From the NCBI RefSeq assembly GCF_023035675.1, contig NZ_CP073136.1:744001-808000 (forward strand): a DNA stretch of 64,000 nt. The letters run 5' to 3'. The DNA comes from Borrelia hermsii DAH (GTDB lineage Bacteria; Spirochaetota; Spirochaetia; Borreliales; Borreliaceae). Position numbers and translations under genes: made by a program. The notes beneath the pieces were generated by a model that saw only the letters and a program-made list of their open reading frames with translations, searched no databases and was not told the DNA's origin. Positions 35,546-44,722 of this stretch are shown in pieces. The first letter of the stretch is position 1. Every line of letters starts with the position of its first letter.

Positions 35546-38362
35546 TTAATCCAATTGAATATTGTCTCCATTTACATCTTTTTGCTCATTTTCATCAATT
35601 TGTTCATTGTAATCAGTAATAGAGCTTTCTTTATCTGTATTATCTTTATGTTCATTTTCTTTAATTTCTGTATTGTTGTCTTTATCTGTATTATTTTTAT
35701 CCGTATCATCTGTATCAATATTATAGTCTATATTAATATTATCGTCTATATCAATATTATCATCTGTCCTTGTGTTATTGATAGTATTGTCTATTCTTAT
35801 ATCTGGCATATCATGATTCACATTTGCTTTATTATTCTCAGTTTCTAAATTACTATCTGGATTACTATTGTTAGTTTCATTGATATCATTCTCAGGTTCT
35901 ATTTTATTGTCTATTTCATTTAGTTGGTTAAAGTCATCCATAAGATATTCAAATTCATTAATCTCAATGTTTAATTCATCATTGTCATCTATTTTATCAA
36001 TTCCATAAACATTAAATTCCATTTTGTTTAAAAATTCAGATTTATTTTCGTAGTATCTTGACTTTTCGAATGGTTGAGTACCTGCAATGAATATTTCATT
36101 TATTGTTGTTTCATTAGGTACTCCTTCTGGTAATAGTCCTGTTTCTGATTGTACTTGCACATTGACTATTCCTTTAGGTCTTATGAAGACTTTTTTAGGT
36201 AAGTGCTTATGGTATTCTGCCATAAATTTGCCCCAGCTAGGACCAGCAATGCCTGTTCCTGTTCCAGCAGTTCCTAATGAATATCCCTTTTTATCGAAGC
36301 CAACCCACAAAGCTGTTGTTATGTAGGGTGAATATCCTATTGCCCATCCGTCGGCCCAGTTTTGAGTGGTTCCTGATTTTCCTGCAATGTCAGATTTGAA
36401 GTCTTTAAGGTTTGTATATCTTTGATTTGCTAATGTTCCGTATTGTATTGTTGATTTCATCATGTCTGTCATAATATAGGCAGTTTGAGGAGATATTATT
36501 TGTGCATTAGCTCCTTTGTTTTTGATTGCTGTTAGTGTTTCAGATTCTACATTTGCTATTACTTTTCCGTTCCTATCTTCAATGTATTTAATTCCATATG
36601 GTTCTATTTCTTTGCCATTATTTCCCAAAATTGCGAATGCTCTTGCCATTTGTATGGGAGATGTTGATATGACACCGAGCGCAAGGGGATATACTTTAGG
36701 AAAAGTTTTGTTTATTTCATTTTGATCTTTTATTCCTAATAATTTAGCAGAATATTTAATTGCATTTTCAAATCCTAATATGTCGAGTATTCTAAGAGAG
36801 GGAATATTTAAAGATAAAGCTAGTGCTTTACGTGTTAATACATTTCCTCTCCATTTTCCTCCGTAGTTCTCAGGGGCATAAACTTCTCCTTCTTGATTGA
36901 AAAAGGCTACTGGAGAATCTGAAAACATTGTTGCAGCTGTTATTTTTTTCAGATCAATAGCTGCTGAGAAGTATAAGGCTTTAAATGCACTCCCAGGTTG
37001 TATTTTTGCTTGAGTTGCTCTGTTAAATTCGCTTCCCTTTCTATATCCACTTCCCCCAACCATTGCTTTAATTGCTCCTGTTGCGGTATCTAGTGCTATG
37101 AATGCACCTTCTGGTTGTACAATTAAATTTGGATTTGTTGTATTGTTAATTGTGTATTCTCTTGTTGCTTTGTCTATTTTATCAATACCTAATATTGCTG
37201 CAAAGCTTGCAATTAAATCAATATTATCCTCGTAAAATTTTCTTGTTCTTAATTTTTTATATTGTCTGCCGTTTACTCTGGTGCTTCTTATTCCAAGCAA
37301 ATCAGATATTGTATCAATTACTGGCACTATTTCCGAGTTAATTATTAGCGTCTCAGATGATTTGGTAGAATTATACATTTTTCTTGCTTTTGTAATCATT
37401 TCTTGAGTAACTTCATTTGCATATTTTTGCGCATTAAGATCAAGTGTTGTGTATATTGAGTATCCGTCTTTGTATATGTTTGCTCCGGCTGGGAGATGTT
37501 TAGTTATTCTTTGTCTTATGTATTCTGAGAAATAAGGTGCATGATCCTCTTTATCAGAGATAGCTGATGTATCTGCCATACGAGTCCAGTCGTAGTTTGC
37601 CCAGTACTCATTAAATTCTGCCTCAGCTAGTTCAGGACTTATAATTCCATTAGATGATACTTGATTTAATACTGCCTTTTGTATTTTTTTAGCGAATTCT
37701 GGATTATAAAATGGTGAATAAAGTTTTGCGTTTGGTAGTTGTATAATCATTAAAACAGCTTCTGCAGTGTTAATATCTTTGACTCTTTTGTTGAAAAAGA
37801 ATTTTGAAGCTGCTACCACTCCGTAATTTCCGTTTCCAAAATAGACTTTATTTAGATATTTCTCAAGTATTTCATATTTTGATAGTTTTTTTTCAAGTTG
37901 TATGGCCCACCAAATTTCATTTAGTTTCCTTAAGATCGATCGTTTTGCTTGGTTGGTATAGAGAAGCTTTGCTAATTGTTGCGTTAAAGTACTTCCCCCT
38001 GAGAAATATCTTCCAAGAGCAATATTAAAAGCAGCTCTCAAAATGCCCATGAGTGAGAAGCCTCTGTGGAAGAAAAAGCTAAGATCTTCGCGTATTAAAA
38101 GTGTATTTATTAAGTTATTAGGCATTTCTCTTAAAGAGAGTAGTTCTCTATTCTCATCAGATATAAATTGTGTTATTATCCTGCCATTGGTGTCAAAAAG
38201 TTTTGACGGTATAGCAGGGTTTACGTCACCAAATTTTTTATCTCTTTGAATGTTTATAGTTTCAGCTATCGTAATTGATAGCAAAATAATAGAGAAACTA
38301 ATAGTAAAATATGTTAGATAAATGAGTATGTTATCTTTTTTACTAAAGTTAATCCTTTTCAA
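35546..38362 (-). CDS. Class A penicillin-binding protein with Asn/Asp-rich C-terminal tail
   Basis: A bifunctional peptidoglycan synthase. An N-terminal membrane anchor (about residues 10-38) precedes a GT51 glycosyltransferase domain (REDLSFFFHRGFSLMG with the catalytic Glu, then GGSTLTQQLAK). The transpeptidase domain follows with S-A-F-K (QPGSAFKALY), S-L-N and K-S-G-T (GKSGTTQNWADGW). The last 150 or so residues are a low-complexity acidic tail rich in Asn, Asp, Thr and Ile. The start is set at TTG 38362, six bases after GAAGGA (38369-38374). The upstream ATG 38380 would lie at or before the transcription start implied by TATAAT 38382-38387. Confidence 0.93.
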   Translation of the reverse strand: MKRINFSKKDNILIYLTYFTISFSIILLSITIAETINIQRDKKFGDVNPAIPSKLFDTNGRIITQFISDENRELLSLREMPNNLINTLLIREDLSFFFHRGFSLMGILRAAFNIALGRYFSGGSTLTQQLAKLLYTNQAKRSILRKLNEIWWAIQLEKKLSKYEILEKYLNKVYFGNGNYGVVAASKFFFNKRVKDINTAEAVLMIIQLPNAKLYSPFYNPEFAKKIQKAVLNQVSSNGIISPELAEAEFNEYWANYDWTRMADTSAISDKEDHAPYFSEYIRQRITKHLPAGANIYKDGYSIYTTLDLNAQKYANEVTQEMITKARKMYNSTKSSETLIINSEIVPVIDTISDLLGIRSTRVNGRQYKKLRTRKFYEDNIDLIASFAAILGIDKIDKATREYTINNTTNPNLIVQPEGAFIALDTATGAIKAMVGGSGYRKGSEFNRATQAKIQPGSAFKALYFSAAIDLKKITAATMFSDSPVAFFNQEGEVYAPENYGGKWRGNVLTRKALALSLNIPSLRILDILGFENAIKYSAKLLGIKDQNEINKTFPKVYPLALGVISTSPIQMARAFAILGNNGKEIEPYGIKYIEDRNGKVIANVESETLTAIKNKGANAQIISPQTAYIMTDMMKSTIQYGTLANQRYTNLKDFKSDIAGKSGTTQNWADGWAIGYSPYITTALWVGFDKKGYSLGTAGTGTGIAGPSWGKFMAEYHKHLPKKVFIRPKGIVNVQVQSETGLLPEGVPNETTINEIFIAGTQPFEKSRYYENKSEFLNKMEFNVYGIDKIDDNDELNIEINEFEYLMDDFNQLNEIDNKIEPENDINETNNSNPDSNLETENNKANVNHDMPDIRIDNTINNTRTDDNIDIDDNINIDYNIDTDDTDKNNTDKDNNTEIKENEHKDNTDKESSITDYNEQIDENEQKDVNGDNIQLD

Positions 38363-38381
38363 ATTATGTCCTTCTAACATA

Positions 38382-38387
38382 ATTATA
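38382..38387 (-). promoter_or_regulatory. Putative -10 element for the class A PBP gene
   Basis: On the minus strand this is TATAAT, 20 bases before the preferred TTG start. I see no good -35 at standard spacing. A start site about 7 bases downstream would fall near 38375, inside the first codons of the longer reading of the gene. Confidence 0.4.
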
Positions 38388-38830
38388 CTATAAATATATC
38401 AAAATTGACATTTTTCATGAGTTGTTATTAATGTGAAAATATTGTTATAATTCCTTCTTATATGTACTACGTGGATTCTGTAATGCAAATTGGAAAGGAA
38501 TGAAAAATATGGAATCCTATATTTCATAAGTATTGTTTTTATTGATAAGTGAGAATTACGTGCGACTAGTAACTTAAATAAGAGTTTTTTTCTTGAGGTT
38601 TTTTTAAAAGTTTTTGTTTATGCAATTGGTTTTGCATTTTGATTTTATTTGAATATGAATTTGATTTCTATATATTATGCTGAATAAGTTACTAACTATT
38701 GGTTGTATCTAAGATTTTGGGATAGAATTATTTTAAAGTGTATGCATAACTTAAAATTTTTGAATTTTATTGCTTTAATTTTCCTGAATATCAATTTCAA
38801 CATGTTTGTTAGATTTCAAAGGAGAGGTTT
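38388..38830. other. Long divergent intergenic region, PBP gene to plzA
   Basis: About 440 bases of AT-rich sequence with no convincing gene. It contains a candidate plzA promoter at 38649-38676 and a nine-codon frame (38500-38529, MKNMESYIS) directly preceded by GGAAAGGA, too short to call. No strong hairpin was found. It probably holds the control region of plzA and a long plzA leader. Confidence 0.6.
38649..38676 (+). promoter_or_regulatory. Candidate promoter upstream of plzA
   Basis: TTGAAT (38649-38654), 16-bp spacer, TATATT (38671-38676). If used, plzA has a leader of about 150 bases. Other weak hexamers occur in this AT-rich stretch, so the choice is tentative. Confidence 0.35.
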
Positions 38831-39616
38831 ATGTTTTTGTCTCGAAAAATAAAAGATTATGAAGTTAAGTATAAGGGTAAAGAAATTAAGATGAGTACTG
38901 AAATCAACAGTTTCCTTAATATTAGAAATTCTGTTGAAATGAGAGTTGGTACTTATGTAGCAAGTGGTGTAATCTATTCTATTTCTATGAGTGCTATTAA
39001 GCTTATTTTACAGGATGATAAAGTTTTACCTGTTTTGGCACAAAATGGAAATTCAGGCAATATTCAGCTTAAGAGCTTTGATAATGTTGGTGATAATTCT
39101 TTTTTTATTCCTTCTTTAGTCGTTAAGTTGGTAAATACATCTTCTTATTCCGTTCAAGATAAGGAGTATAATTTGCTGACTCTAGATTTTTTATCTCCCC
39201 TCTCAGAAGAGGTTGCAGTTAAAATTGGCAAATTGCTTGATTTGAAGCTTGGACAGAATCAAAGAATTCATGAGCGTATTATTATTGATAAGGATTCAAT
39301 TAGAAAACTTAATCTTAGTTCTGATAAAGCTTTTATTAAAGTTAATGGCGTTAAGCATAAATGCTTGATTAAAGATATGTCTTATGGAGGTGCACTTTTA
39401 ATATCTTATTTTGATTATGAGGGAATGGATGAGAGTAATCCTGATTTAACTTTAAGTTTTGATATTGCAGACAAGGAAGTATCTATTGTGGGTAAGGCAA
39501 GAAATTTGAGTGTTATTCAAACTCCTAATGGTAAGGTTTTAGCTTTAGGTGTTGCATTCTGCGAGGAAAAGATTCCCCTTGCTTATACTATGTTAATCCA
39601 TGATTATTTTAATTAG
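38831..39616 (+). CDS. plzA: PilZ-domain c-di-GMP receptor PlzA
   Basis: The chromosomally encoded c-di-GMP effector of Borrelia, needed in the tick phase. The 261-residue protein has an N-terminal PilZ-like domain and a C-terminal PilZ domain. The ligand-binding R-x3-R (QRIHERI) and D-x-S-x2-G (DMSYGG) are both intact in the expected order. A strong AAAGGAGAGG precedes the ATG. It is followed 7 bases later by the TPR gene, probably on one transcript. Confidence 0.95.
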   Translation: MFLSRKIKDYEVKYKGKEIKMSTEINSFLNIRNSVEMRVGTYVASGVIYSISMSAIKLILQDDKVLPVLAQNGNSGNIQLKSFDNVGDNSFFIPSLVVKLVNTSSYSVQDKEYNLLTLDFLSPLSEEVAVKIGKLLDLKLGQNQRIHERIIIDKDSIRKLNLSSDKAFIKVNGVKHKCLIKDMSYGGALLISYFDYEGMDESNPDLTLSFDIADKEVSIVGKARNLSVIQTPNGKVLALGVAFCEEKIPLAYTMLIHDYFN

Positions 39617-39623
39617 GGGATTT

Positions 39624-40712
39624 ATGCTTAAAAATATTGTTTATATTTCTCTTCCAGAAGATTTTACAAGTCAAATTAAAGATTTTATATTTGATCCTAA
39701 GATACTTTTACCTGTCGAGGTTGGTGATGTTCAACATTTTTCTCAAGATGAACTTAATTTTGAGGCTGTTATGTCTGCAATTCTTAAGATCTCAGCTTAT
39801 GATCAAGGTAATGTTAATTTCCCTTATTATAAAAAGCTTCTATTAGCTTTAAATCCGAATATTGTTAATATGCTTATTCATGTTGGACTTACTAAGATTG
39901 ATGAGGGCGATTACAACTTGGCTCTTGAGATTTTTTTGGCATTAAAAGGTATTGATGGTGAGAATGAGGTTCTTCTTTCTAATTTGGCATTATTATATGA
40001 GAAAATGGCTGAAAACTTCTTAAGGGTTGATCAAAATGTAGAGGCTATGACTAGTAATCAAAATGCTTTAAAGATTTATGAGAGACTTTTAGAACTTGAA
40101 AGTCCAAATGAAAATGTGTTTGCAAATGCTGGTTTTTTCTTTGTTAAACAATACAAATTAGACAGGGCACAAGAATTGCTTAGGCATTATTTGAGAATTT
40201 CTAATAATTTAAAATTAAAAAGTAAGGTAAGTGAGGTTTTAGATGCTATAGGAGTTCATAAAAGTTTAGCCTTAAATCTTGAGAGAATATATGATTTGAT
40301 AATTTTATCAAAGGAAGATGAAGCTATTTCTGAACTTGTTAAACTTTTAGAATATCATGAAGGTTCTTGGAATGCTTGGTTCTTGCTTGGATGGGGATAT
40401 AGAAGAAAGGGGTTTTACTCTGAGGCAAAAGATGCTTTTCTTAAAGTTTTGTCTATTGATTCTAAGAATGTCGATGCTATGAACGAGCTTGCAATCTGTT
40501 TTATGGAACTTGTTGAGTTTAATGATAGTCTTGAGTATTTACTTAAAGCTTTAAAGCTTGAACCTGATAATATCAAAATTATTTCAAATCTTGGAATTCT
40601 TCATTTAAAGATGGAGCGCAGTAAAGAGGCTAGAGAATATTTTGAAATAGTTCTTGAATATGATTCAAGTGATCCTATTGCCCTTAAATATTTGGAACTA
40701 TTGGATAGTTAA
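39624..40712 (+). CDS. TPR-repeat protein
   Basis: A 362-residue soluble protein. The second half contains clear tetratricopeptide repeats: SWNAWFLLGWGYRRKGFYSEAKDAF, VDAMNELAICFMELVEFNDSLEYL and IKIISNLGILHLKMERSKEAREYF, with earlier degenerate copies from about residue 90. There is no signal peptide. The longer reading from ATG 39600 overlaps plzA; AGGGGA just before ATG 39624 makes the shorter start better. Being downstream of plzA, it could act with it, but no partner is known. Confidence 0.85.
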   Translation: MLKNIVYISLPEDFTSQIKDFIFDPKILLPVEVGDVQHFSQDELNFEAVMSAILKISAYDQGNVNFPYYKKLLLALNPNIVNMLIHVGLTKIDEGDYNLALEIFLALKGIDGENEVLLSNLALLYEKMAENFLRVDQNVEAMTSNQNALKIYERLLELESPNENVFANAGFFFVKQYKLDRAQELLRHYLRISNNLKLKSKVSEVLDAIGVHKSLALNLERIYDLIILSKEDEAISELVKLLEYHEGSWNAWFLLGWGYRRKGFYSEAKDAFLKVLSIDSKNVDAMNELAICFMELVEFNDSLEYLLKALKLEPDNIKIISNLGILHLKMERSKEAREYFEIVLEYDSSDPIALKYLELLDS

Positions 40713-40737
40713 ATTTAATGTATATGTTGTATTGCTT

Positions 40738-41739
40738 TTAAAAAATAAATTTATTCAGACTGGCTTTCTTAAGTCTATTATTAATTGAGTATCCAAGTTG
40801 ATTGTTATCCACAAATTCAGCAAGTATTTGTTTATATTCTTTCTCAGATTCTACAAATACTTTGTAAATGTTTTTTGCATATTCTTCTAATGTGTTAAAA
40901 ACACAAATATTATTCATATTCCAAAATCCGTTAAACCAGTATGATTTAAAAGTATCTCTCGTAATGAGTACTTTTGTATCTTGCCTTGAGGCATAGCATC
41001 TTATATTATCTTTTTGCTTAAATAGATAAACAGGGATTCGTGGTCTGTAATGTTCTAGTAAGTTTCCAGGTGATTTAGAGAGCATTTCCTTTCCTACTGA
41101 ATATTCGACTCTAAATTCCCCCTTAAGTTCTCTCTCTATCATTTCTTTTGTGATTGAGCCTGGTCTTAGTATTGATATATTTCCTTTAAGATCGAATCCT
41201 ATAACGGTTGATTCTATGCCAATTTTTGACTCTTCATTTTTTTTGATGATTCCCTTAACTAGACCGTCAAGTTCTTTGATTGCCATTTTAAAATTAGTGG
41301 CGCTGGGACGTCTTGACAAATTTGCTGATGGTGCTGCTATTGGAACTCCGCTTATTTTTATTAACTTTAAAGCTACAGGTTCTGATGGTATTCTGACTGC
41401 TATGCTCTCAAGTCCCCCGCTTATGAGGTTGGATATTTTACCTGCATTCTTTAGTATAAATGTTAGGGGGCCTGGAGTGAATTTTTGCATTAGAATTAGT
41501 GCACTTTTTGGTATATGTTCGACAAGTTCATTTATCTTTTCTATTGATTCAACATGCACTATTAAAGGATTTGTGATAGGGCGCTTCTTTACTAGAAAAA
41601 TCATTCGTACAGCGTCATCATTGTATGCATTAGCCCCAATTCCATATACTGTTTCTGTAGGAAATACTACTAATTCTCCTGTTCTTATAAATTTTGCCGC
41701 TTTTTCTATCTCTGATTGTTCTATGATCTCTGTTTTCAT
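40738..41739 (-). CDS. Threonylcarbamoyl-AMP synthase, Sua5 type
   Basis: Makes threonylcarbamoyl-AMP for t6A37 modification of ANN-decoding tRNAs. The N-terminal YrdC/TsaC domain has VVFPTETVYGIGANAYND, the KKRPITNPLIVHV nucleotide motif and APSANLSRRPSATNF, followed by the ST(V)IGFD..ILRPGSIT motif. A C-terminal Sua5 domain (about residues 225-333) follows a SPGxxxxHYRP linker (SPGNLLEHYRPRIPVYLF), so this is the two-domain Sua5 form. The second ATG (41739) is chosen because TAGGAA is too close to the first (41748). Confidence 0.94.
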   Translation of the reverse strand: MKTEIIEQSEIEKAAKFIRTGELVVFPTETVYGIGANAYNDDAVRMIFLVKKRPITNPLIVHVESIEKINELVEHIPKSALILMQKFTPGPLTFILKNAGKISNLISGGLESIAVRIPSEPVALKLIKISGVPIAAPSANLSRRPSATNFKMAIKELDGLVKGIIKKNEESKIGIESTVIGFDLKGNISILRPGSITKEMIERELKGEFRVEYSVGKEMLSKSPGNLLEHYRPRIPVYLFKQKDNIRCYASRQDTKVLITRDTFKSYWFNGFWNMNNICVFNTLEEYAKNIYKVFVESEKEYKQILAEFVDNNQLGYSINNRLKKASLNKFIF

Positions 41740-41866
41740 TGATGTCATTTCCTATGGATTTTGCTTACTTATTTATTAAAGCAAAAAAATTGCAAATAAA
41801 CAATTTAGGTTAACTTAGTTTGAGTGATTTTATGTTATAAGTCTTAAGCTTTCTTTATCTTGTAAT

Positions 41867-42673
41867 ATGCAATATGGTATAATATGTGGTATGGTAAGTT
41901 TGTTTAGCCTTATGGGTACTAGCTTTAGATTTGGATTTTTATTTTTATTTTTTACCGCTACTCAATTGCACAGTGCTACTGTAGGGCTTGCTTCATGGTA
42001 TGGGGAAGCTTTTCATGGTAAGCCTACTGCTAATGGTGAAAAATTTGACATGACAGCTCTTACGGCTGCTCACAAGGAACTTCCATTTAATACTGTTGTA
42101 AGAGTTACTAATTTACTTAATAATAGGACAGTTGTTGTAAGAATTAATGATAGGGGTCCTTTTAGAAAAGATCGAATAATTGATTTATCAAAATCTGCTG
42201 CTGAAAAGCTAGATTTTTTAGGAATAGGTGTTGCTCCTGTAAAAATTGAAGTATTAGAACAATTGAGTGAAAAAAAAGCTGTAACGCAAGAGTCTAGAAA
42301 AACTGTTAATGGTGAAAATTCTTCTAAGTCTGATTCTGTTGTTTCTGCTTCAAAATTGGAGAGGGATGTTGCTTTAGATAAAGATCACTCTGAGGTTGCA
42401 GAAAAGCTTTTAGATAATTCAACTAAGGAACCAGATTTCTATATACAAGTTGGTTCTTATAAGATTAAGGATTATGCTCAAAGAGCTTATAAAATACTTC
42501 AAAAAGCTGGACTTAATGTTTTAGTGAATTCCCATGGACCTTTTTTTACAGTGTTTATTCCTACTTATGCTGATGATGTTCATAAGAATGTTGAACTTAT
42601 TAAATCCACAGGATATCAGGATATTTTGGTAAGAAAGACTAAGATTCCAGGAGATAGTATTTCTATAGATTAG
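41867..42673 (+). CDS. rlpA: RlpA-like septal peptidoglycan protein
   Basis: A protein with a hydrophobic export signal, then the RlpA double-psi beta-barrel (GLASWYGEAFHGKPTANGEKFDM... RINDRGPFRKDRIIDLS), a Ser/Lys-rich linker and a C-terminal SPOR domain (FYIQVGSYKIKDYAQRAY) that binds denuded glycan. Some RlpA proteins are lytic transglycosylases. No lipobox Cys is visible, unlike the 'rare lipoprotein A' name, and the signal cleavage is probably after LHSA. The coordinates give the longest frame; an extended -10 at 41875-41883 suggests the true start is ATG 41891 or 41912. The 3' end overlaps the convergent helicase gene by 11 bases. Confidence 0.88.
   Translation: MQYGIICGMVSLFSLMGTSFRFGFLFLFFTATQLHSATVGLASWYGEAFHGKPTANGEKFDMTALTAAHKELPFNTVVRVTNLLNNRTVVVRINDRGPFRKDRIIDLSKSAAEKLDFLGIGVAPVKIEVLEQLSEKKAVTQESRKTVNGENSSKSDSVVSASKLERDVALDKDHSEVAEKLLDNSTKEPDFYIQVGSYKIKDYAQRAYKILQKAGLNVLVNSHGPFFTVFIPTYADDVHKNVELIKSTGYQDILVRKTKIPGDSISID
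41875..41883 (+). promoter_or_regulatory. Extended -10 promoter at the rlpA 5' end
   Basis: TGGTATAAT (extended TGnTATAAT) at 41875-41883, without a clear -35. The start site would fall near 41890, inside the longest rlpA frame, so translation probably begins at a downstream ATG (41891 or 41912). Confidence 0.45.
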
Positions 42674-44720
42674 TATTTTGCTCTATCTCTTTAAAAAATG
42701 TATTTATTGTGTGTTTGATATTTTCAAAGTTTAAGTAATAAGTCTTTATTTCAGGTAGGGATTGTAGGAATAATTTGCCATAAGTTTTCTCAAAAATTCT
42801 TTTATCAAAGCATACTATAATGCCATAGTCTTTTGAATCTCTAATCAATCTTCCAAATCCTTGTTTGAATTTCATTATTGCTTGTGGCAGTGTTTCTTGT
42901 GTGAAAAAATTTTCATTTGATTTTGTAGCCAATGCGTTTTTTGCTATCAAAATTGGATCTGAGGGAGTTTGAAATGGTAATTTTGGAATTATAACCATTG
43001 TTAATTTATCTCCTTTAATGTCAATTCCTTCCCAAAAGTTTTTCATGCCTATAAGTACGCTTTTTTTTGGTGATTTTTTGAAAGAATTTATGAGTTCATG
43101 TTTTGGCAATTCTCCTTGTATGAAAAGGTTTATGTTATTTTCACGTAGGAAATCTTTAATGTTTTTTCCTATGTATTCTAAACTTTTAAATGAGGTTAAA
43201 AGAATTAAAGTCCCCCCTTTGTTTAATATCACTAGCTCTTTAATATACTGTATTGATTGATTTAAAAATTCTTCTGCTTTATTAGGGTCTTCAATATCTG
43301 ATGTAACTGTTAGTATTGATTTTTCTTTATAGGGAAAAGAGTATGGTAACTTTTCCATTTCTATGTCTTGATTGATTAAGTTTAGTCCCGTTTGATTTAT
43401 AAAATATGAGAATGATTGATTGATCATGAGAGTAGCTGAAGTAAAAATTATCCTTTTTACTCGTTTATACATAATTTTGTTTAGTTCAGGACCTAAATAA
43501 ATCCCTGATGTTTTAAATATAGGTATATTTTTTTTATTTTCTATCCAAAAACAAAAATTATCATATTGATTTTCAGAGATGAAATTTTTAATTAATGATT
43601 CTTTATACTCTATATTTTTAATTAATCTCTCTAGTTCAATTTTTGCTGTTTTATTTTCCATATTTTGTATTATTGATGTAATGGATACTTTATAATTTTC
43701 TAGATTATATATGATATTTTGTAAGTGTGTTTTAATTCGTATATAAAAATCTGTTTTGTGTGTATCATTGGTAATTCTATAAATTGATGGGAAATCTTTT
43801 TGTATTTTTATTATATATTCAACATTTTCAAAGCTTAGCATTGTTTCAATTTCAAAGTTTTTCTTGTATGCACCGTTTATGTTTTGTTTTTTTATGATTT
43901 TATCTATTTTTGTAAAAATTTGTTTTATTCCAATTCTTGAAAAATTCTTGCTAAATAGGGTTCTTGCAGCTTCTTCTAAATAATGAGCTTCATCGATTAT
44001 TATATTTTTTACATTAGGCAAGATTAAATTAATCTCTTCATAATTTTTTTCAGAGCCATTTTCATAATTTTCTTTTTCTGTTAATATCTCATTTTTTATG
44101 TAGAGATCATTTAGAAGTAAATGATGATTGGTTATGATAATATCGCATTCTAATATTTTTTTTCTTGCCTTTTTAAAAAAACATTTATTTTCGTCAGGGC
44201 AGGTAATGCCTGAACATGTTTCAGGGCTTGCTGATACTTCTTCCCAGATTTGTTCATCTATAAAATGGAGTTCATCTCTATCGCCTGTTTTTGTATTTTG
44301 TGTCCAGTAGATTAGTGCTTCTAAATGTTTTTTATTAAATGTATATGTTAAAAGGTTTTTTTCAAGTTCTTCTAGACGGCGAAGGCAGAGATAGTTTCTC
44401 ATTCCTTTAATTACCCCAAATCTCATTTTAAAAGGAATGAGTTTTTCTAATGTCTCGATATCTTTTTTAATGAGTTGTTCTTGAAGATTGATAGATGCTG
44501 TTGATATTATTACTTTTTCTTGTGTTTTTTGAATGAAATCAATAGCCGCAATTAAGTAGGCAAGGCTTTTCCCAGTTCCTGTTGGTGCTTCAATGACTAA
44601 AAAATTTTCATTTTCAAAGGCTTTGCTTATTTTTTTTATCATTCTTAATTGTGTATTCCTTTTTACAAAGCCTTTGATGTTTAATTCTGCTTGTTTGAGT
44701 ATGTATTCAATTAATTTCAA
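42663..44720 (-). CDS. DinG/XPD-family Fe-S DNA helicase
   Basis: A superfamily 2 5'-3' helicase of 685 residues. Walker A is APTGTGKS (residues 45-52) and the DEAH box is at 243-246. Between them are four cysteines, C112, C169, C174 and C180; the x4 and x5 spacings of the last three equal those of the E. coli DinG Fe-S cluster. The C-terminal helicase motifs include TSATLM, GMKNFWEGIDIKGD and QGFGRLIR. It probably resolves R-loops or forked structures. It is the last gene of a minus-strand trio with the two small ORFs upstream (2-base gap). Confidence 0.9.
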   Translation of the reverse strand: MKLIEYILKQAELNIKGFVKRNTQLRMIKKISKAFENENFLVIEAPTGTGKSLAYLIAAIDFIQKTQEKVIISTASINLQEQLIKKDIETLEKLIPFKMRFGVIKGMRNYLCLRRLEELEKNLLTYTFNKKHLEALIYWTQNTKTGDRDELHFIDEQIWEEVSASPETCSGITCPDENKCFFKKARKKILECDIIITNHHLLLNDLYIKNEILTEKENYENGSEKNYEEINLILPNVKNIIIDEAHYLEEAARTLFSKNFSRIGIKQIFTKIDKIIKKQNINGAYKKNFEIETMLSFENVEYIIKIQKDFPSIYRITNDTHKTDFYIRIKTHLQNIIYNLENYKVSITSIIQNMENKTAKIELERLIKNIEYKESLIKNFISENQYDNFCFWIENKKNIPIFKTSGIYLGPELNKIMYKRVKRIIFTSATLMINQSFSYFINQTGLNLINQDIEMEKLPYSFPYKEKSILTVTSDIEDPNKAEEFLNQSIQYIKELVILNKGGTLILLTSFKSLEYIGKNIKDFLRENNINLFIQGELPKHELINSFKKSPKKSVLIGMKNFWEGIDIKGDKLTMVIIPKLPFQTPSDPILIAKNALATKSNENFFTQETLPQAIMKFKQGFGRLIRDSKDYGIIVCFDKRIFEKTYGKLFLQSLPEIKTYYLNFENIKHTINTFFKEIEQNTNL

Positions 44721-44722
44721 TT

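Noticed and set aside
38500-38529. Nine-codon ORF preceded by GGAAAGGA upstream of plzA
   Set aside because: Too short and the ribosome-binding site abuts the ATG; no evidence that it is translated.
41150-41779. Plus-strand 209-codon ORF opposite sua5
   Set aside because: Antisense shadow of a well-conserved gene; no family resemblance, no ribosome-binding site.
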